Source: JBMYQA01 sp049600855
GTDB lineage: Bacteria; Bacteroidota; Bacteroidia; Cytophagales; Flammeovirgaceae
Assembly: GCA_049600855.1 (NCBI GenBank)
Contig: JBMYQA010000189.1
Coordinates: 1 to 11,656 of the forward strand
Direction: 5' to 3'
Length of the DNA stretch: 11,656 bases
Every line of letters starts with the position of its first letter. Position 1 is the stretch's first letter. Shown in pieces: positions 1 to 7,527 of this stretch. Made by a program: the position numbers and the translations under genes. The notes under the pieces are model-generated. The model saw only the letters and a list, made by a program, of their open reading frames with translations, searched no databases and was not told the origin of the DNA.

Positions 1-107
1 GACCAGACAAGCTGAATAGTAGGAAATTCTTTGTAATCATAGAGCCATAGTCCATAGCCAAAGTAATCAGTCATATGTTTTTTGTCTACCGCAACGAATT
101 GAGAAAC
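1..107 (-). pseudogene. Relic or 3' part of a DUF4262-like protein, cut by window edge
   Basis: Reading leftward from an in-frame TGA at 108-110, this frame is open to the window edge. It encodes about 35 residues that include DYFGYGLWLYDYKEFP and then IQLVW. From memory, this aromatic pattern (YFGYxLWxY, then FPxxQLVW) resembles the C-terminal half of DUF4262-type proteins of unknown function. The similarity begins right after the stop, before the first ATG (72-74), and I see no convincing continuation in the other minus frames up to 225. I therefore infer a 5'-truncated or frameshifted gene and not an intact start. It points away from the export genes and probably marks the cassette's left border. 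The family assignment is tentative, because only a short stretch is visible. Confidence 0.35.
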
Positions 108-125
108 TCAACAGAATACAAAAAT

Positions 126-136
126 AGTAATACTAC
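126..136 (+). promoter_or_regulatory. Candidate shared regulatory motif upstream of the TolC gene
   Basis: The 11-mer AGTAATACTAC lies 100 bases before the TolC-type gene start. The identical 11-mer occurs at 10789-10799, 103 bases before the start of the cysteine-rich peptide gene. Equal spacing to two genes that plausibly belong to one system makes it a candidate operator or promoter part. No protein or sigma factor known to me is tied to this sequence, and chance cannot be excluded in AT-rich DNA. Confidence 0.25.
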
Positions 137-225
137 CTGCATCTATTGTTGGTTTTCCAGTAACATTACCCATTGAAGAGCTAGGGCATTTCCGCCAACT
201 TGCAAATAGACTAAATCCAGAAACT

Positions 226-1686
226 ATGAGCAAGCTCAGCTACTATCTCTTAATCAGTATCATTTTTAGTGCAAACTGGAAAGCACAAGCACAAACAGAA
301 CCTTGGACTTATCAGGATTGCATTGCCTATGCCCATGAGCATAATATGCAAATGAAGGAAAACCAGTTTGCCAAACGTTCTGCCGAATTAGATATTTATT
401 ATGCAAAAAAAGCCTTTGTTCCTACCATTACTATGGGAACTTCGGTGAATGTTGGCCTCGGTCGTACGATCGACCCTTTTTCCAACCAATTTACGACTGA
501 GCCTGTTATTTCCAATTCATGGAATGTTAATGCAAGCTTACCTATTTTTCAGGGCTTTCGTTTACATGCAGATTTGGAAAAAGCTAAAATTTCACTGGAA
601 AACAACCAGCTTTCAACGCAAAAAGCAAGTCGTGATCTTGATATACAAATTGCGAATGCTTATTTGCAAATTTTATTTAATGCTGAACAACTCAAATCAA
701 GTCAGAAACAACTTCAACTAAGCCAAGCCCAAGTAGAGCGTACTGAGAAACTTATTCAAGCAGGTCGCTTACCTCAAAGCAACATTTATGAACTGCAAGT
801 GCAAGTAACTAATGCGGAAGTGCAAGTTGTGAATGGAAAAAACAATTTGCTGGTATCAAAACTACAGTTGAAGCAACTATTAGGTTTGCCTGCCGAGCAA
901 GCTTTTGCAGTAAGTTATCCTACAATAGCCGAGCCTGATAGTACCTTTTTACTGCTATCTTATGAGCAGATTTTTGACTTAACCCGTATACAGCCAGAAA
1001 CCCAACTCAATGCCTTGGCTGTAAGGCAAGCAGAAATTGATTACCGACAAGCCAAGCGAGCCTATTTACCAAATTTGTCCATTTCGTATGGTGTGGGAAC
1101 AGGTTATTCGAGCCAAAGCCGCAATTTTGTTCCAGGAGAAGGAGAAGTACAAACCGTGTTAAGTCCCATTGGTTTTGTGTCACCAGATGGTGGACAAACA
1201 CGGGGAGATATAGTGTATCAAGAAAGCTTTATTGGTCCTAATCCCGTTCCTGTAACAGTACCTTTACAAGATCAATTTAAAAATAACGTCAACCAATCAA
1301 CTAACCTCAATGTTAGGATTCCTTTTTTAAGTGCGGCCACCAGCCTAAAGCAAGGACTTAGAAACACCCGTTTAGCTGTAGAACGGGCACGAATGAAAGC
1401 AGAGAATGATCAAAACCAGCTCAAACAAACGCTATTTCAAAAGTTTACAGAAGCGCAAGCGGCATTTCAAACGTATCGGATCAACCAAAAGAAGCAAAAA
1501 ATACAGCAAGTAGCGTTCAGCCAAGCAGAAAGTAAATACCAAAAAGGGCAAATCAATTCCTTTGAATATACCACAGCCAAAAACAGTCTTTGGATGAGTG
1601 AAAATGAACTTTTACGAAGTAAGTATGATGCTGTGCTCAAAATAAAAATCCTCCGATTTTACATGGGAGAAGAACTAAGCTTTTAA
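226..1686 (+). CDS. TolC-family outer-membrane efflux/secretion channel
   Basis: The product is 486 residues, a normal length for the family. Residues 1-22 form a signal peptide: a short polar start, a hydrophobic run (YYLLISIIFSA) and a small-residue end (AQAQ). The mature protein shows the two-fold architecture of TolC-type proteins. There are long Gln/Glu/Ala-rich helices at about 115-220 and 365-480, and beta-strand stretches such as SWNVNASLPIFQGF (98-111) and LNVRIPFLSA. A Gly/Pro-rich insertion at about 290-350 is probably an outer-membrane strand or loop region. It should form the trimeric outer-membrane duct of a type I secretion system. ATG 226 is the only ATG that keeps the signal peptide, and no Shine-Dalgarno is visible, as is usual in Bacteroidota. 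Its stop lies 54 bases before the C39/ABC gene, and no terminator is seen between them, so the two probably form one transcription unit. I infer that its partners are that exporter and the HlyD-like adaptor. Confidence 0.94.
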   Translation: MSKLSYYLLISIIFSANWKAQAQTEPWTYQDCIAYAHEHNMQMKENQFAKRSAELDIYYAKKAFVPTITMGTSVNVGLGRTIDPFSNQFTTEPVISNSWNVNASLPIFQGFRLHADLEKAKISLENNQLSTQKASRDLDIQIANAYLQILFNAEQLKSSQKQLQLSQAQVERTEKLIQAGRLPQSNIYELQVQVTNAEVQVVNGKNNLLVSKLQLKQLLGLPAEQAFAVSYPTIAEPDSTFLLLSYEQIFDLTRIQPETQLNALAVRQAEIDYRQAKRAYLPNLSISYGVGTGYSSQSRNFVPGEGEVQTVLSPIGFVSPDGGQTRGDIVYQESFIGPNPVPVTVPLQDQFKNNVNQSTNLNVRIPFLSAATSLKQGLRNTRLAVERARMKAENDQNQLKQTLFQKFTEAQAAFQTYRINQKKQKIQQVAFSQAESKYQKGQINSFEYTTAKNSLWMSENELLRSKYDAVLKIKILRFYMGEELSF

Positions 1687-1740
1687 TGATGTGACTACGC
1701 AACGTCATTTCAACCAATAAGACATCAAACAAAAACAGTT

Positions 1741-3948
1741 ATGTTTGGAAAATTAAAAAAATTCCCCAATTACAAACAGGCCGATTCTAACGATTGTGGG
1801 CCAACCTGTTTGCGGATGATCGCCAAATATTATGGCAAAGATATTTCAGGCCCTGCTATTCGGAAATTAGTCTACCGAGGTTCACAAGGCGCTAACCTCT
1901 TAAATCTCAGTGATTCAGCAGATCAACTGGGCTTTCGTACCATGATGGTGAAGTGTTCCTTAGAAATGATGGAAGAAGAAAAACCAACCCCATTTATTGC
2001 CTACTGGAATCAGAATCACTATGTAGTGGTGTATAAAATTAAAGGAGGAAGATTTTACATTTCCGACCCTAATGGCAAGCGTACTACAGTAGACCGTGAA
2101 ACGTTTCGTAAAGCTTGGTGTACGGCCAAATCAGGAGGAGAAGATGAAGGAATCGCTTTATTATTTGAGACTACTCCTAACTTCTACACCTTTGAAGTAG
2201 AAGAGGAAGAAGCTGGTGTAAACTTCAAGTTCTACCTCAAATACATTATCCCACATTGGAAGCTCATTATGCAACTGGTCATTGGCATGGGTTTAGGAAG
2301 TGTATTCTCACTCATCACGCCATTTCTAACACAAGCTATGGTCGATCAGGGCATCCAAAATGCTGACATGAACTTTGTTTATGTGTTATTGATTGCCCAA
2401 ATTATGATGTACATTGGTACAACCACCGTAGGGCTTATCCGAAGTTGGGTGATGCTTCACATGAGTACTCGTATCAACATCTCTGTTTTATCAGATTTCT
2501 TAGTGAAGCTTATGAAGCTTCCACTTGGTTTTTTTGATGCAAAGAACTTAGGTAATATTATGCAACGTATGGGCGATCATTCCCGTATCGAATCCTTTTT
2601 GACGTCACAATCTTTATCTATCCTTTTTTCATTGGTAAATCTTGTTGTCTATAGTTTTGTGATGTTTACCTACAGCATTGAGATGTACGGTATCTTTGTG
2701 ATTTCCAGCGTCTTATTTGCCTTATGGGTAGTTGCTTTTTTAAAGAAACGAAAAGAGTTAGACTATAAAAACTTTAATGAATCAGCCAATAACCAAAACG
2801 CAACGGTAGGCTTAATCCAAGGAATGCAAGAAATTAAACTGCATACCTGTGAAAAACAACGGAGGTGGGAATGGGAACGCGTACAAATTCGCTTGTTTAA
2901 AATTAGTATTAAAAGTCTCATCTTAGAGCAATTTCAAGGAACAGGAAGTTCTTTTATCAACCACATGAAATCCATCATCATTTCATTTTGGGCTGCTAAG
3001 GAAGTAATTGAGGGCGATATGACTTTAGGGATGATGATGGCTGCAACCCAAATTTTAGGGCAGCTCGATGGGCCAATCAACCAATTTGTAGGCTTTATTC
3101 AGCAAGCACAAGATGCAAAAATTAGTTTAGAACGTTTGGGTGAGATTCATAATAAGAAAGAAGAAGATGCTGAAAGCATGGATGAAGCAGCCTATATTAT
3201 TCCTGAAAATCAAGATATTGAGATTAAAAACTTGAGCTTCCGTTATGGCGACCCAACAGGTTTGTGGGTGTTAGATGATTTAAGCATGACCATTCCTTAT
3301 GGTAAAACAACGGCTATTGTTGGAGAAAGTGGTAGTGGTAAAACCACTTTGATGAAACTACTACTTCGGTTTTACGAACCGGAAAAAGGAGAAATTCGAT
3401 TGGGAAATATGAACCTGCAACATCTGAATGCACGAGAATGGCGAAAAAAATGTGGGGCAGTCATGCAAGAAGGACATATTTTCTCTGATACCATTGCCCG
3501 TAATATTGCCATTGCCGATGAAAACCCCGACAAAAAACGACTTATGGAAGCAGCAGACATAGCGAATGCGCGTTTATTTATTGAAAATATGCCTTTAAAC
3601 TATAATACAAAAGTTGGGGCAGAAGGGAAAGACTTGAGTACAGGACAAAAACAACGTTTACGCATTGCCCGAGCAGTCTATAAAAACCCTGATTACATCT
3701 TCTTTGACGAGGCGAGTAGTTCATTAGATGCCAATAATGAGCGAGAGATTACCCAAAAAATTAATCGTTTCAATGAAAATAGAACAGCTGTGATTATTGC
3801 CCACCGTCTCAGTACTGTGCGTCATGCTGATAACATTGTGGTACTCCAAAAAGGACGTATTGCCGAACAAGGCACACATAAAGAGCTCACAACTAAAAAA
3901 GGCTTGTATTATGATTTAGTAAAAAATCAACTTGAGTTAGGAAATTAA
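1741..3948 (+). CDS. C39 peptidase-containing ABC exporter (bacteriocin/peptide processing and secretion)
   Basis: This 735-residue protein has the complete peptidase-containing ABC transporter layout. The N-terminal C39 cysteine peptidase (about 8-140) keeps its machinery: Gln13, catalytic Cys19 in QADSNDCGPTCL, His93 in NHYVVVY, and Asp109 in SDP. The membrane domain (about 165-455) has roughly six hydrophobic segments. The ATPase (about 491-735) shows Walker A GESGSGKTT (528-536), Q-loop Gln576, signature LSTGQ (632-636), Walker B YIFFDE with Glu657, and H-loop His688. Such proteins cut a double-glycine-type leader on the cytoplasmic side and export the released peptide using ATP. All catalytic residues are present, so it should be active. 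It follows the TolC-type gene by 54 bases and is followed by a hairpin terminator at 3965-3997. The adaptor it needs is encoded 3.6 kb downstream. The best substrate candidate in the window is the six-cysteine peptide at 10892-11155 (inference). Confidence 0.97.
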   Translation: MFGKLKKFPNYKQADSNDCGPTCLRMIAKYYGKDISGPAIRKLVYRGSQGANLLNLSDSADQLGFRTMMVKCSLEMMEEEKPTPFIAYWNQNHYVVVYKIKGGRFYISDPNGKRTTVDRETFRKAWCTAKSGGEDEGIALLFETTPNFYTFEVEEEEAGVNFKFYLKYIIPHWKLIMQLVIGMGLGSVFSLITPFLTQAMVDQGIQNADMNFVYVLLIAQIMMYIGTTTVGLIRSWVMLHMSTRINISVLSDFLVKLMKLPLGFFDAKNLGNIMQRMGDHSRIESFLTSQSLSILFSLVNLVVYSFVMFTYSIEMYGIFVISSVLFALWVVAFLKKRKELDYKNFNESANNQNATVGLIQGMQEIKLHTCEKQRRWEWERVQIRLFKISIKSLILEQFQGTGSSFINHMKSIIISFWAAKEVIEGDMTLGMMMAATQILGQLDGPINQFVGFIQQAQDAKISLERLGEIHNKKEEDAESMDEAAYIIPENQDIEIKNLSFRYGDPTGLWVLDDLSMTIPYGKTTAIVGESGSGKTTLMKLLLRFYEPEKGEIRLGNMNLQHLNAREWRKKCGAVMQEGHIFSDTIARNIAIADENPDKKRLMEAADIANARLFIENMPLNYNTKVGAEGKDLSTGQKQRLRIARAVYKNPDYIFFDEASSSLDANNEREITQKINRFNENRTAVIIAHRLSTVRHADNIVVLQKGRIAEQGTHKELTTKKGLYYDLVKNQLELGN

Positions 3949-3964
3949 ATTAGTGGTACTCTTT

Positions 3965-3997
3965 CCCGCTTATTTACATAAATAAGGGGCCTTTTTT
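3965..3997 (+). terminator. Intrinsic terminator of the TolC-C39/ABC unit
   Basis: Starting 16 bases after the ABC gene stop, a perfect 7-bp stem (CTTATTT / AAATAAG) encloses an ACAT loop. It is extended by CCC/GGG across one bulged G and followed by six T residues (3992-3997). It separates the TolC/ABC unit from the SiaC-like gene. Confidence 0.8.
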
Positions 3998-4135
3998 ATA
4001 AAAACAGTAATTATACCTATTTCTATTATAACTCAAATTTAAGAACTTGTGCCACTAAATAATATCAGTAAACTAAACTGCCGACAAACCCATGTAACAA
4101 ATTTATTCCATAGTTATTCCAAATAAAAAAAGCTC

Positions 4136-4534
4136 ATGAAACCCTTACACCTTCATTCATACAATGATTATACTCCTACCGTTCACCTTGATGCAGGTAC
4201 AGGCATACTACACTTTTCAGGAACTTGTTTAATGCGGCATATTTGGCAAGTAAGCTGCCCTGTTCTTGAATGGACAAATAACTATTTAGCTACTAAACCC
4301 AAACAAACCACCGTAGTACTAAACCTGGACAGGTTTAATGTTGTTACCACCAAATTTTTGTGGAATTTTCTTAGAAAACTGGAAGAATACTACGAGGCAT
4401 CAGGCAACCAAGTAATACTCTACTGGAACTTTGATTTGGCCGACCTAGAAATGCAACAGATTTTGGAGGAATTCCAACAGGCTTTTTCTTTTCCTGTTAA
4501 ACACACCTCACTTGTTGCAATAGAAGTAGCGTAG
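4136..4534 (+). CDS. SiaC/DUF1987-like regulatory phosphoprotein
   Basis: This small soluble protein of 132 residues has no signal peptide or membrane segment. It matches the SiaC/DUF1987 pattern as I know it: an N-terminal TPTVHLDAGTGILHFSG (13-29), a middle strand TTVVLNLDRFNV (58-69), a following helix LWNFLRKLEEYYEASG (75-90), and then VILYWNFD (93-100) leading to acidic helices. In the family, a Ser/Thr just before that helix is phosphorylated by a SiaB-type kinase and dephosphorylated by a SiaA-type phosphatase. Here Thr71 or Thr72 in NVVTTKF would be the site. No SiaA, SiaB or cyclase gene is in the window, so partners would be encoded elsewhere. It precedes the VKOR fusion gene in the same direction with no terminator between, suggesting co-transcription. 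A link to control of peptide export is inference from position only. Confidence 0.8.
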   Translation: MKPLHLHSYNDYTPTVHLDAGTGILHFSGTCLMRHIWQVSCPVLEWTNNYLATKPKQTTVVLNLDRFNVVTTKFLWNFLRKLEEYYEASGNQVILYWNFDLADLEMQQILEEFQQAFSFPVKHTSLVAIEVA

Positions 4535-4650
4535 TACTACCTATAGCAAAAGGCTCATTTCACGTATCACTACCAGTAGTAATGCGGCTATATTTATGTG
4601 ACATTTGTTTATCTGATTTGATTAATGTTTCAATAAAAAATAAATGCCTT

Positions 4651-7338
4651 ATGAGTGCCCCCGTATGGATTAAGCAGAAAGATGCCGAGCACAATAGCGT
4701 GGCAGTAATGCAAAACCTGCTACGCCAATTAAATGTAGAGGTTACCAATCAAACCATTGAAGATGTGTTAAAGGAAAACCCAAACTATCCTAGTTTGGCT
4801 TCTCTTTCCGAAAGCTTGAGTGATTGGCGAGTAGAAAATCTAGCGGTTCGTTTAGACGAATCAGATTTAGTTGATGTCACCTTCCCCGTAATTGCCCATT
4901 TAAAACCGCCTGTAAAAACAGCGGAAGAATTAGCAGAAGAACAACAAGCTGGAGCTTCTTGTGGGATTGGTGACGAAATGAAAACCCCTCGCTTTGTGAT
5001 GGTTTCTGAAGTGACGGACACTCAAGCACGTTACCTTGACACAGAAAAAGGCTGGATCACTGAACCACGAGAAGAATTTCTTCGGAAATGGTCAGGTATT
5101 ATGCTTTTAGTGGCAAAAAACTCGCAGTCTGGAGATCCTGATTATAAAAAAGCGGCACTCAAGGAAAGGCTTCGGAACTTGAAACTACCTACTGTATTTG
5201 TAGGAACGAGTTTATTAGTGCTCGCCATTATCATGACGGGTATCTTTTTACAAGGAAATATGCTGCAATGGCTTCCCCTCTTTGCCGCAAAATTAGCAGG
5301 TACAGTGACCTGTATACTTTTACTCATTCAACTCGTGGATAAAGAAAATACCATTGTCAATAAAGTTTGTAATCTAGGAACAGGCCCAACAAAAGCAGAA
5401 AAGCAACATGGAGCTTCGAGTTGTGGTGAAGGCGTATTAGATTCTAAAGCAGCAACCTTATTTGGTTGGTTGAGCATGTCAGAAGTTGGTGCATTTTATT
5501 TTGTAGGCGGCTTATTATCCATTGCCTTTGGCTTGTTCTCAAATGCTTTAACCAGTGTATTATACGGGTTAGTTGTCCTGAATATCCTTGCCCTCCCTTA
5601 CACTATCTTTTCAATCTACTATCAAGCAACAAAAGCGAAACAATGGTGTACCTTATGTGTAGCGGTACAAGTGATTTTATGGTTAGAATTTGCAGCAGGC
5701 ATTAGCCTTTGGGCAAATGGATTAGAAGCATTCAATTGGCATGCACTCACTGCACTCGCTTGGGGCTTTGTATTGCCCACTATGGCTTGGGTTGTATTTA
5801 AAGCGGGTTTAGGCAAAGAAGCACAAATCAAAACACTTCGCAAACAACTGAATCTTTATCAGCGTAACCCAGCCATTATTAAAGAAAAACTGGATAAAGG
5901 CCGTAAAGTAGACATGACGACTCTACCACAAGAAGTGGTCTTGGGTAATCCTGAAGCAGCATTTACTGTGACCATCTTTTCTAACCCTTTTTGCGGCCCT
6001 TGCCAAAAAGCTCATGAAGAACTTGATAAGTTATTGGATGAATTTGGTAGTGGTGTTCGTGTAGTATTTCGTTTTACGCATAAGGGAGATACTAGAAGTA
6101 TAGAAGAGCAAATCGCTCAAATCAAAACACAGCTAGAGGAAACACAAGACAAAGAACAACTCAAAAGTTTGAAAGAGTATTATGGTGGCGAAACAGTTGA
6201 AGATTGGAAAAAACGCATTCAAGAGCGACAAGCGGATACTGATCAACGTAATTCTATTGCCTTAACTTTATTAGCATTTGCTCATGCAGGAGATACGAAC
6301 ACCTTGCATCAAGCAATGACAGCATGGTATCATGTAGCGCATAAAACACCTGATGCTATTCAAGCATGGCAAGAAAAGTACCCTGTAAATCCAGCCTTAC
6401 TTGAACAAATGAAGCCTGCCTTACAAGCTAGTAGCGAGTGGGCACAAAACGCACAAATTAATGGTACACCTACTTTATTTGTCAATGACCGAGAGTTTCA
6501 AAATGGGGTACAATATGTCACGGATTTGAAATACTACATTCGTGCGATGGAAGAAGAGTTAGAAGAGGAAGAGGCAAAGACTTCTAATATTAAAGAACAA
6601 CTTGTACACAGTCGTCCTATAGCAGTACAAAAACTTCCACAAGAAGTGATACTCGGCAACCCTCATGCAGCTTCTACTATAACCGTATTTACAAGTCCTT
6701 TTTGCAATCCTTGCAAGCTGGCTCATCAAAAACTTGATCAATTGCTTCAAGAAGTTGAGCATAATGTTCGTCTAGTATTCCGTTTTTCTAATCAGGGCAA
6801 TCCAATGCGTGTAGAAGAGCAATTTGGGCAGCTACAAGCAGAAATGGAAAAAAGTCAAGATGAAGCACAAATCAAGAATTTAAAAGCCTTTTATGGAGAA
6901 ACGCCTGAAGATTGGTACAATAAGTTTCATGAGATGGCAAGAGAGCGTGCGAAGCAAGACATTATTGCCTTAACGTTACTATCACTAGCTCATCTTGGCG
7001 ATACGAAAACTTTACATCATGCCATGGCGGAATGGTATAATGCAACAGATAAGTCAGCAAAAGCGATTGAGCAATGGCAAAAGAAATATCCTGTCAATCC
7101 CGTACTGCTCGAACAAATGAAGCCTGCTTTACAAGCAAGTAGCAACTGGGCTGCTAAAGCACAACTTAAAGGAACTCCTACATTGATTGTAGATGGCCGA
7201 GAACTCCAAAACGGAATGCAATTGATCTCAGACTTGAAATACTATGTTCAGGCGAAGGAAGACGCGTTTTCAACAAGGAGCATCGGGCAAGCGAGTATAC
7301 CAGAAATGCCTGCAATTGTCCCTATAAATAATCATTAA
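4651..7338 (+). CDS. C39-like / VKOR / tandem thioredoxin (DsbA-like) disulfide oxidase fusion
   Basis: The product is 895 residues from ATG 4651. Residues about 17-154 are C39-like (PNYPSLASLSESL, then VIAHLKP, RFVMV, KWSG). The catalytic Cys and His are lost, with Asn and Arg at the aligned positions, so this part is probably a binding domain. Six hydrophobic segments follow (about 180-200, 206-228, 276-296, 300-323, 335-354, 363-384). They carry the VKOR cysteines: loop pair Cys240/Cys258, and active-site WCTLC (Cys333/Cys336), which would pass electrons to quinone. Two homologous DsbA/thioredoxin-like domains come next. Domain 1 (425-629) has CGPC (448-451) and cis-Pro NGTP (Pro607). Domain 2 (662-865) has CNPC (685-688) and KGTP (Pro843). 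An acidic linker joins them. The expected role is forming disulfides in exported proteins. An upstream in-frame ATG at 4582 would add 23 residues that do not resemble the family, so 4651 (MSAPVW) is preferred. A terminator follows at 7421. One thioredoxin domain is usual in this family; two is unusual. Confidence 0.93.
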   Translation: MSAPVWIKQKDAEHNSVAVMQNLLRQLNVEVTNQTIEDVLKENPNYPSLASLSESLSDWRVENLAVRLDESDLVDVTFPVIAHLKPPVKTAEELAEEQQAGASCGIGDEMKTPRFVMVSEVTDTQARYLDTEKGWITEPREEFLRKWSGIMLLVAKNSQSGDPDYKKAALKERLRNLKLPTVFVGTSLLVLAIIMTGIFLQGNMLQWLPLFAAKLAGTVTCILLLIQLVDKENTIVNKVCNLGTGPTKAEKQHGASSCGEGVLDSKAATLFGWLSMSEVGAFYFVGGLLSIAFGLFSNALTSVLYGLVVLNILALPYTIFSIYYQATKAKQWCTLCVAVQVILWLEFAAGISLWANGLEAFNWHALTALAWGFVLPTMAWVVFKAGLGKEAQIKTLRKQLNLYQRNPAIIKEKLDKGRKVDMTTLPQEVVLGNPEAAFTVTIFSNPFCGPCQKAHEELDKLLDEFGSGVRVVFRFTHKGDTRSIEEQIAQIKTQLEETQDKEQLKSLKEYYGGETVEDWKKRIQERQADTDQRNSIALTLLAFAHAGDTNTLHQAMTAWYHVAHKTPDAIQAWQEKYPVNPALLEQMKPALQASSEWAQNAQINGTPTLFVNDREFQNGVQYVTDLKYYIRAMEEELEEEEAKTSNIKEQLVHSRPIAVQKLPQEVILGNPHAASTITVFTSPFCNPCKLAHQKLDQLLQEVEHNVRLVFRFSNQGNPMRVEEQFGQLQAEMEKSQDEAQIKNLKAFYGETPEDWYNKFHEMARERAKQDIIALTLLSLAHLGDTKTLHHAMAEWYNATDKSAKAIEQWQKKYPVNPVLLEQMKPALQASSNWAAKAQLKGTPTLIVDGRELQNGMQLISDLKYYVQAKEDAFSTRSIGQASIPEMPAIVPINNH
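5923..7245 (+). repeat. Internal tandem duplication of a thioredoxin-like domain inside the VKOR gene
   Basis: Units 5923-6537 and 6634-7245 encode homologous domains of about 204 residues, offset by 237 residues, with a single-residue indel (YYGGETVEDW against FYGETPEDW). Stretches such as LPQEV-LGNP, EKYPVNP/KKYPVNP, LLEQMKPALQASS and GTPTL are shared, and by eye more than half the positions are identical. DNA similarity also remains in places (6381-6445 against 7092-7156). The CxxC dipeptide differs (GP in the first, NP in the second), so the copies may have diverged in redox role. Confidence 0.9.
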
Positions 7339-7420
7339 ATTGAAGATGGATATGATTGGTAAACCAAATTTACATTGGCCTTTAGTAGTATGTATGCGTG
7401 TCTAAAGCATGTCGTTTTAA

Positions 7421-7449
7421 GCGAGGGGGGCTTTGCCCCTCAGCTTTTT
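7421..7449 (+). terminator. Intrinsic terminator after the VKOR fusion gene
   Basis: GAGGGG (7423-7428) pairs with CCCCTC (7436-7441) around a short GGCTTTG-type loop. Flanking GC/GC pairing extends the stem, and TTTTT (7445-7449) follows. It lies about 80 bases after the VKOR gene stop and 79 bases before the HlyD-type start, so the adaptor probably has its own promoter. Confidence 0.75.
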
Positions 7450-7527
7450 GTTCAGCAAATGCCCATAGTTCTTCGCTCATCTGTACTACCGTAACCTTTT
7501 TCTACCTCACCTCAAAACCAAAAAATC

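Noticed and set aside
103..225. Open frame in phase with the TolC start, extending upstream
   Set aside because: It contains no ATG before 226, and the signal peptide begins correctly at 226.
4582..4650. Upstream in-frame ATG at 4582 adding 23 residues with a CDIC motif to the VKOR fusion protein
   Set aside because: The added residues do not resemble the family N-terminus, while MSAPVW at 4651 leads directly into the C39-like domain. The CxxC there looks accidental, although the longer start cannot be excluded.
7346..7405. 19-codon ORF between the VKOR gene and its terminator (start MDMIGKPNLHW)
   Set aside because: It is too short, lacks a leader or cysteine pattern, and has no supporting signals; probably the untranslated tail.
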